Shown here one piece after another: positions 1-7,237 of a stretch of 7,237 nucleotides of DNA. The stretch covers positions 1-7,237 of the forward strand of contig JAODNF010000348.1 of the NCBI GenBank assembly GCA_025464915.1, read 5' to 3'. The notes under the pieces are model-generated. The model did no database searches. It saw only the letters and a list, made by a program, of their open reading frames with translations, and was not told the DNA's origin. How positions within the stretch are numbered: position 1 is the first letter of the stretch; each line of letters starts with the position of its first letter. The translations under genes were made by a program, and so were the position numbers. The stretch comes from Frankiales bacterium. GTDB lineage: Bacteria; Actinomycetota; Actinomycetes; Mycobacteriales; SCTD01.

Positions 1-1
1 C

Positions 2-2130
2 GCCGCGGCGCGCGAGACGCTCGGCATCACCGGTCGGCAGGAGAGCCCGGCGCTGCGCCCGGTGCTCAAGGAGCACGGGCTCAGCATCTACCCGCTCACG
101 GCCATCGGCGCGCTCGGCGTCGTCGACATCTTCCAGGCCCAGGCGTTCAACATCCTCACGCCCGAGGTCAGCCGGGCGCTCGGTCTCGGGCTCGGCGCCA
201 TCGGTGCCGCCCGCACGCTCGCCTTCCTCGCCACCATCCTGTCCCCGCTGCCGATGGCGGCGCTCGCGCAGAAGCGCGGCCGGATGGCGCTCCTGTGCGT
301 CACGACAGGTGTCGTCTGGTCGGTCATCACGCTCACCACGGGCTTCGTGACGAGCCTGATCGCCCTGCTCGCCGTGCTGGTCTTCGACGGGCTGTCGACC
401 GGATCGGTGCTCGCACTGCACCCGCCGTTCATCACGAACTCCTACCCGCCCACCGCCCGGGTCCGCGTGCTGGCGATCTACCAGAGCTTCGTGGTCCTCG
501 GCCAGGTGCTCGCGCCGCTGTTCGTCTCGCTGCTGACCGGTCCCTTCGACCTCACCTGGCGCGGCGTCTTCTTCTTCATGGGCCTGACGTCGCTGGCCAC
601 CAGCCTCTACGGCATCGCCCTGCGCGACCCGCGCCCCGGCCAGTTCGACACCGAGCTGCTGCGCGAGGACGAGCACGAGCGGGTCGCCCACGACGAGGCC
701 CTCAGCAGCGACGAGGTCGCCCTCGGCTTCTTCGAGATCGTCCGCCGCCTGCTGCTCATCCCGACGATCCAGCGGATCGCGGTGGGCTACTTCGCCTTCG
801 GCATCCTGGTCATCCCGTTCCTGACGTTCCTCTCGGCGTTCCTCGCGCAGCGCTGGGGTCTGTCGCCTGCCCAGCGCGGCCTGTTCTTCGCGGGCATCAA
901 CATCGTCGGCATCGTGGCCCTGATCTTCTACGGCAGCCGCACCGAGAAGTCGTTCGCCAAGGACCCGTCCAAGGTGCTCGGCCAGGTCGGCTTCTTCCTC
1001 ATGGCGGCCGTCGCCTGCATCGCGCTCGCTGGCGTGATGCCCATCTTCGTGCTGACCTGCGTGTTCTTCGCTGCAGGGCAGTCGCTGATCGCCGTCCTCT
1101 CGCCAGGACTGGCAGCGTCGACCCTGTCGATCGTCGACGCGCGCTACCGGCCGCACGCCGCGGCGCTCGCGGGCATCTTCACCGCCGGTGGGTCGCTGCT
1201 CGGCATCCTGCTGCTGAGCTCGGTCAACGACCGCTACGGCACGACCGGCTCGATGGTGGCTCTCGCGTTCCCCGGCGTCGCCGCCGGCCTGATCATGCGC
1301 AGCGCCCGCAAGCTCATCAACAAGGACCTCGACCGCATGATCGACGAGGTCCTCGAGAGCGAGGACATCCGTGTCATCAAGCAGCGCGGCGGCAAGCTGC
1401 CGATGCTGCAGGCCAAGGGCGTCGACTTCTCCTACGGCCAGCTTCAGGTGCTCTTCGACGTCGACTTCACCGTTGACGACGGCGAGATGGTCGCGCTGCT
1501 CGGGACCAACGGCGCCGGCAAGTCGACGCTCCTCAAGGTCATCTCCGGCATCGGGCTGCCGAGCAACGGCACGGTCCGCTACCGCGGCGAGGACATCACC
1601 TACCTCGATGCCGAGCGCCGCGTCCCTCTCGGCATCACGCAGGTCCCCGGCGGCCGCGCGGTCTTCGGGACCATGGACGTCGTCGAGAACCTGCGGACCT
1701 TCGCGTTCACCCTCGGCCGCGACAAGAAGAAGATCGACGCCCTCGTCGACGAGTGCTTCGAGGCGTTCCCGCGCCTCTACGAGCGCCGGACGTCCCTCGC
1801 TGCCACCATGTCCGGTGGGGAGCAGCAGATGCTCGGCCTGTCCAAGGCCCTGATCCTGCAGCCGAAGCTGCTCCTCATCGACGAGCTGTCCCTCGGCCTG
1901 GCGCCCGTCATCGTCGGCCAGCTCCTCGAGATGGTGCGCAAGATCAACCAGACCGGCACCGCCGTGGTCCTCGTCGAGCAGAGCGTCAACATCGCGCTCT
2001 CGCTCGTGGACCACGCCTACTTCATGGAGAAGGGTGAGATGCGCTTCGACGGACCGGCCCAGCAGCTCCTCGAGCGCGACGACCTGCTTCGTGCGGTCTT
2101 CCTCGAGGGCGCGTCGAAGGCGGAAGGCAA

Positions 2131-2134
<4 letters not shown>
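2..2134 (+). CDS. MFS-type 12-helix membrane protein fused to LivF-type ABC ATPase (5' partial)
   Basis: Partial at the 5' end: the frame is open from base 2, with G or C in 19 of the first 20 third positions, so the GTG at 62 is probably internal. Residues are counted from base 2. Residues ~28-440 hold about twelve hydrophobic helices in a 6+6 layout, split by a charged cytoplasmic loop (~208-245) that starts RDPRPGQFD. A degenerate MFS motif A (AQKRGR) follows helix 2. Residues ~468-710 are an ABC ATPase: Walker A GTNGAGKST from 501, signature SGGEQQ at 604-609, Walker B LLLIDE with D627 and E628, D-loop region SLGLAP. The switch residue is Gln660 (LVEQ), as in the LivF branch of HAAT importers, where the usual His is replaced. 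DEL replaces the common DEP after the Walker B Glu. The ATPase should pair with the LivG domain of the next gene. The MFS half may be a structural subunit or a second transport path; its substrate is unknown. The last codons overlap the next start by 4 bases. Confidence 0.9.
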
Positions 2135-5327
<3,193 letters not shown>

Positions 5328-5331
<4 letters not shown>

Positions 5332-5720
5332 CGCATGTAGCACTCGACGTGCTGCAGACTGGTCCTGTGGCTCAGGAGGAGAGCTCCGCCCCCGGGCGGC
5401 TCGCGGGAGTGTCGCGGCGCGCAGCCGCCATCCGAGCCATCCCCAGCATCGGCACCTACCTCGGCGTGCTCGTCGCGACGGTGGGCCTGATCCTGCTGGT
5501 GATCGCCTGGGGCAAGACGGCCGGCATCGCCGGCAACGTCGCCCTCCAGATCCCGTACGTCATCAGCGCGGGCTTCACGGGGGTCGCCCTCGTCGTCGTG
5601 GGCCTGACGATCGTCAACGTCGACGCGAAGCGCTCCGACGCCCGTGAGCGCACCCGCCAGCTGACCGAGCTGCGTGGCCTGCTCGCCGAGCTGCGCACGA
5701 CCGTGGAGGAGGACCAGTGA
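5328..5720 (+). CDS. Small two-helix membrane protein with C-terminal coiled coil (accessory subunit candidate)
   Basis: A 130-residue protein that I do not recognise as a named family. A ~40-residue polar N-terminus with basic residues (RR at 30-31) precedes helix 1 (~43-61), a short loop, QIP at 74-76, helix 2 (~77-97) and a charged tail. Basic residues flank both ends of the helical pair, so both termini are probably cytoplasmic. The tail keeps a heptad pattern (L112, L115, L119, L122, V126), which suggests a short coiled coil for oligomerisation or for contact with the ATPases. The ATG overlaps the previous stop (ATGA) and has its own ribosome binding site. It resembles the next gene product in helix layout and around the Q-I/V-P motif. 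Its role as a subunit of the MFS-ABC transporter is inferred only from operon position. Confidence 0.85.
5705..5713 (+). promoter_or_regulatory. Strong ribosome binding site for the gene starting at 5717
   Basis: GGAGGAGGA lies inside the end of the preceding gene. Its first GGAGGA is six bases before the GTG at 5717, which fixes that start and suggests efficient re-initiation at the GTGA overlap. Confidence 0.7.
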
Positions 5721-6025
5721 GCCGGCCCGCCTGGACCCGCGACCCCGCGACCCCGAGCCTGGCGCTGTTCGCCGGGGTCGTCCTCACCGGCTTCGTCGCC
5801 ATCGGCCTCGGCTGGCGCGTCGCGGCCCGCACCCTGCTCGTCGCCGCGCAGGTGCCCGCGCTCGTCAGCGGCGCCCTCGGCGGCCTCGTCCTCGTCACCC
5901 TCGGTGCCGGCCTCGCCAGCGTCCAGTCCAGCCGGCGGCTCGCTGCGACCGAGCGGGCCGAGACCGAGCTGCTGCTGGACGAGGCGCACGCCCTCGTCCA
6001 GGCGTTCAAGGCGCGGCAGTCATGA
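5717..6025 (+). CDS. Small two-helix membrane protein, likely paralogue of the preceding gene product
   Basis: A 102-residue protein of no family I recognise. Helix 1 spans ~15-32, then comes a basic loop (WRVAAR), QVP at 45-47, helix 2 (~47-69), and a charged helical tail (~70-102) with many Arg and Glu. When Q45-V-P is aligned with Q74-I-P of the preceding protein without gaps, the matches continue through the second helix (pattern QxPxxxSxxxxGxxLVxxG) to a conserved Arg after it. That suggests an old duplication. The polar N-terminus is about 28 residues shorter than its neighbour's, and its tail heptads are weaker. The GTG start overlaps the previous stop by four bases behind a strong GGAGGAGGA. 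It may form a heteromeric pair with its neighbour next to the transporter; this is inference. Confidence 0.83.
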   Translation: MSRPAWTRDPATPSLALFAGVVLTGFVAIGLGWRVAARTLLVAAQVPALVSGALGGLVLVTLGAGLASVQSSRRLAATERAETELLLDEAHALVQAFKARQS

Positions 6026-7032
6026 AGCTCGCCGCCCGCCTCGTCACGGCCGCCCTGGTCGCCGGCTCCGCCGCGATCGGCTTCGTCCCGGTCGCGCACG
6101 CCGACAGCACGACGAACCTGACGCCGGCGACCTCCGCCTGGTACCAGCCGAACCCGACCTGTCCGCTGCCCACGGGCTGCCTGACGGGTGACTCGGTCCC
6201 GGCCCCGCTGCCGGTCGACGTCCCGCTGTCGCCGTACCCGGCCGGGACCCTGCACGTCGGTTACACCGGCGCGGCCGCGAACGGCAGCTCGCAGGGCCAG
6301 GAGACGGCCCGCGCCTACCTCGGCTTCCCGGTCAGCAGCGTCGACGGCTCGGTCACCGCCGCGGCCCTCGACGTCCCGCTCGACACCACCCAGGCCGACG
6401 GCTCGCTCGCGCCGGAGACGTCGCACATCCAGGCCTGCCTGGTGTCCGCGACCATCACCTCGACCGAGGGCTCCATCTCCACGCCGCCGATGGTGTCCTG
6501 CGACGCGCACGCGGTCGTGAAGTACGTCGCCACCCCGTCGCCGCACCTGCACGCCGACCTCGCGCCGCTGCTCGCCGGGCTGCTGACGACCAACGGCATC
6601 GCGCTGCTCCCCGACGCCTCGTCCGTCACGTCAGCCGATGCCTGGCAGGCCGTGTTCTCGACGCCGGGTCGCACCGACGCCGCGAAGACCGACCCGCCCG
6701 TGCTGAAGCTGACGGTCGTGCCGTCGGACGTCGTCAGCGAGCCCGAGGTGCCCGTCGACGTCCCCACCGACGTCGCGGTGCCGCCGGTGTCGCAGCCGGT
6801 CGTGCCGGGTTCGGTGGCGAACATCCCCGATGTGACGGCGCCGACCGTCGACGTCCCGGCCGTGCAGGCCCCGACCGTCCAGCAGCCGCAGGCCGCGGTG
6901 ACCGAGCCGAAGACGATCACCGTCGGCTACGCCTACCCGATCGTGTGGCTGCTCCCGCTGGTGTTCCTCATCGTCGTGCCGCTCGCCGTCCGCGCCCTCA
7001 CGACCGACCTCACCCCCACCGACACCCCCTAG
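6022..7032 (+). CDS. Secreted, membrane-anchored protein with DNRLRE-like beta domain and Pro/Val-rich stalk
   Basis: A 336-residue protein starting at the ATG that overlaps the previous stop (ATGA). AAGG at 6008-6011 is a modest ribosome binding site. A Sec signal peptide is clear: basic MKLAAR start, hydrophobic core, and cleavage site AHA|D after residue 27. There is no twin-Arg and no lipobox. Residues ~30-233 resemble a DNRLRE (CBM96-like) beta sandwich: TLHVG, then RAYLGFPVSS and SVTAAALDVPL match the family's 'TLxVG...RAYLxFDLSS...VTSATLxL' pattern. Four cysteines (C47, C53, C139, C160) could form two disulfides. Residues ~237-298 are a Pro/Val-rich stalk with VDVP at 245 and 276 and APTV-type repeats. 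A membrane helix spans ~303-323, followed by an Arg and a short Thr/Pro-rich tail, giving a type I topology. As last gene of the operon it may be the surface component of the transporter, possibly standing in for a binding protein. The domain call is from memory of the pattern. Confidence 0.85.
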   Translation: MKLAARLVTAALVAGSAAIGFVPVAHADSTTNLTPATSAWYQPNPTCPLPTGCLTGDSVPAPLPVDVPLSPYPAGTLHVGYTGAAANGSSQGQETARAYLGFPVSSVDGSVTAAALDVPLDTTQADGSLAPETSHIQACLVSATITSTEGSISTPPMVSCDAHAVVKYVATPSPHLHADLAPLLAGLLTTNGIALLPDASSVTSADAWQAVFSTPGRTDAAKTDPPVLKLTVVPSDVVSEPEVPVDVPTDVAVPPVSQPVVPGSVANIPDVTAPTVDVPAVQAPTVQQPQAAVTEPKTITVGYAYPIVWLLPLVFLIVVPLAVRALTTDLTPTDTP

Positions 7033-7039
7033 CCGCGAA

Positions 7040-7088
7040 TGGCTACAGCACTTCGAAGATCGGCCTGATCTTCGAAGTGCACTAGCCA
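7040..7088. terminator. Long inverted repeat between convergent genes, probable bidirectional terminator
   Basis: A perfect 14-base stem (GCACTTCGAAGATC at 7048-7061 with GATCTTCGAAGTGC at 7067-7080) encloses the 5-base loop GGCCT. A 2x2 mismatch separates it from an outer 6-bp stem, TGGCTA at 7040-7045 with TAGCCA at 7083-7088. It almost fills the 57-base gap between the two converging stop codons. The arms are much less GC-rich than their surroundings. No T-run follows on either strand, so this would be a tail-less terminator of the sort described in actinobacteria, or a 3'-end stabilising hairpin. Confidence 0.75.
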
Positions 7089-7089
7089 C

Positions 7090-7236
7090 TCACGCCGCCG
7101 CTGGCAGGACGTAGGGGGTCTCTGCCGTGAGCTCGCCACAGAGCAGCGGGCCGCGGGGCCGCAGCACCACGCCAGGCGGGTCACCCAAGCCCCTGGACAG
7201 GCGCTCCATCGCGACCCTGATCAACGTGCGGTGGAA
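7090..7236 (-). CDS. 3' end of an unidentified convergent gene (partial)
   Basis: On the minus strand one frame is open from the window edge to a TGA at 7090-7092, giving 48 residues that end TPYVLPAAA. About 90% of its codons end in G or C, as in the operon genes. The two other minus-strand frames hit stops early. A plus-strand frame is also open here, but its third positions are clearly less GC-rich, so the minus-strand reading is preferred. The segment includes RTLIRVAMERLSRGLGDPPG and is too short for me to assign a family. The stop sits just past the inverted repeat, as expected for a gene sharing a terminator with the operon. Confidence 0.5.
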   Translation of the reverse strand, partial: FHRTLIRVAMERLSRGLGDPPGVVLRPRGPLLCGELTAETPYVLPAAA

Positions 7237-7237
7237 G

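Noticed and set aside
62..64. GTG at 62 as the true start of the MFS-LivF gene
   Set aside because: The frame is open to the window edge with strong G/C bias at third positions, so coding sequence continues upstream. The bases before 62 show no clear ribosome binding site.
295..1476. Plus-strand 393-codon frame inside the MFS region
   Set aside because: Arg/Pro/Ala-rich shadow in another frame. The true frame shows twelve hydrophobic helices.
5367..5369. GTG at 5367 as start of the first small membrane protein
   Set aside because: No ribosome binding site precedes it, whereas the ATG at 5328 has GGGAGA and the same overlap pattern as the other genes.
5674..6021. N-terminal extension of the surface protein back to 5674
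   Set aside because: It would run through the whole gene at 5717-6025 in another frame and gives an Arg/Pro-rich, low-complexity sequence. The ATG at 6022 starts a clean signal peptide at a 4-base overlap.
7040..7088. Inverted repeat as a transposon end or attachment site
   Set aside because: There is no transposase, integrase, tRNA or target duplication nearby, and its position between two converging stops is explained by termination.
7082..7237. Plus-strand open frame after the terminator
   Set aside because: It is open by chance. G/C at third positions is clearly lower than in the minus-strand frame, and there is no start with a ribosome binding site.

Overview
The window is very GC-rich, and its reading frames carry G or C at nearly every third codon position. 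It uses GTG starts freely and packs genes with no space between them. This points to a high-GC actinobacterium (Actinomycetota), but I cannot name the genus. No RNA gene, CRISPR array, insertion sequence or phage gene is visible.

Bases 2-7032 hold five plus-strand genes of one operon, whose promoter lies left of the window. The first gene enters open at the left edge and encodes a 12-helix major facilitator (MFS) protein fused to a LivF-type ABC ATPase. The second is a 1066-residue fusion of LivH-type permease, LivM-type permease and LivG-type ATPase. It ends in a ten-residue acidic run and a tandem helix-hairpin-helix (HhH) module like the C-terminus of UvrC or RuvA. Two small two-helix membrane proteins follow and look like diverged copies of each other. 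The fifth gene encodes a secreted, membrane-anchored protein with a DNRLRE-like beta domain, a Pro/Val-rich stalk and one C-terminal membrane helix. All four junctions are 4-base stop/start overlaps (GTGA, ATGA, GTGA, ATGA), so the five products are probably made together by coupled translation.

Together the first two genes supply all four core parts of a hydrophobic/branched-chain amino acid (HAAT, Liv) type ABC importer in two polypeptides. No periplasmic-type substrate-binding protein is in the window. My inference is that the two small membrane proteins and the stalked surface protein are accessory subunits of an unusual MFS-ABC hybrid transporter. The substrate cannot be read from the sequence.

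Bases 7033-7089 are a short gap filled by a long inverted repeat, probably a bidirectional terminator. Beyond it, on the minus strand, lies the 3' end of an unidentified gene (7090-7236) converging on the operon.
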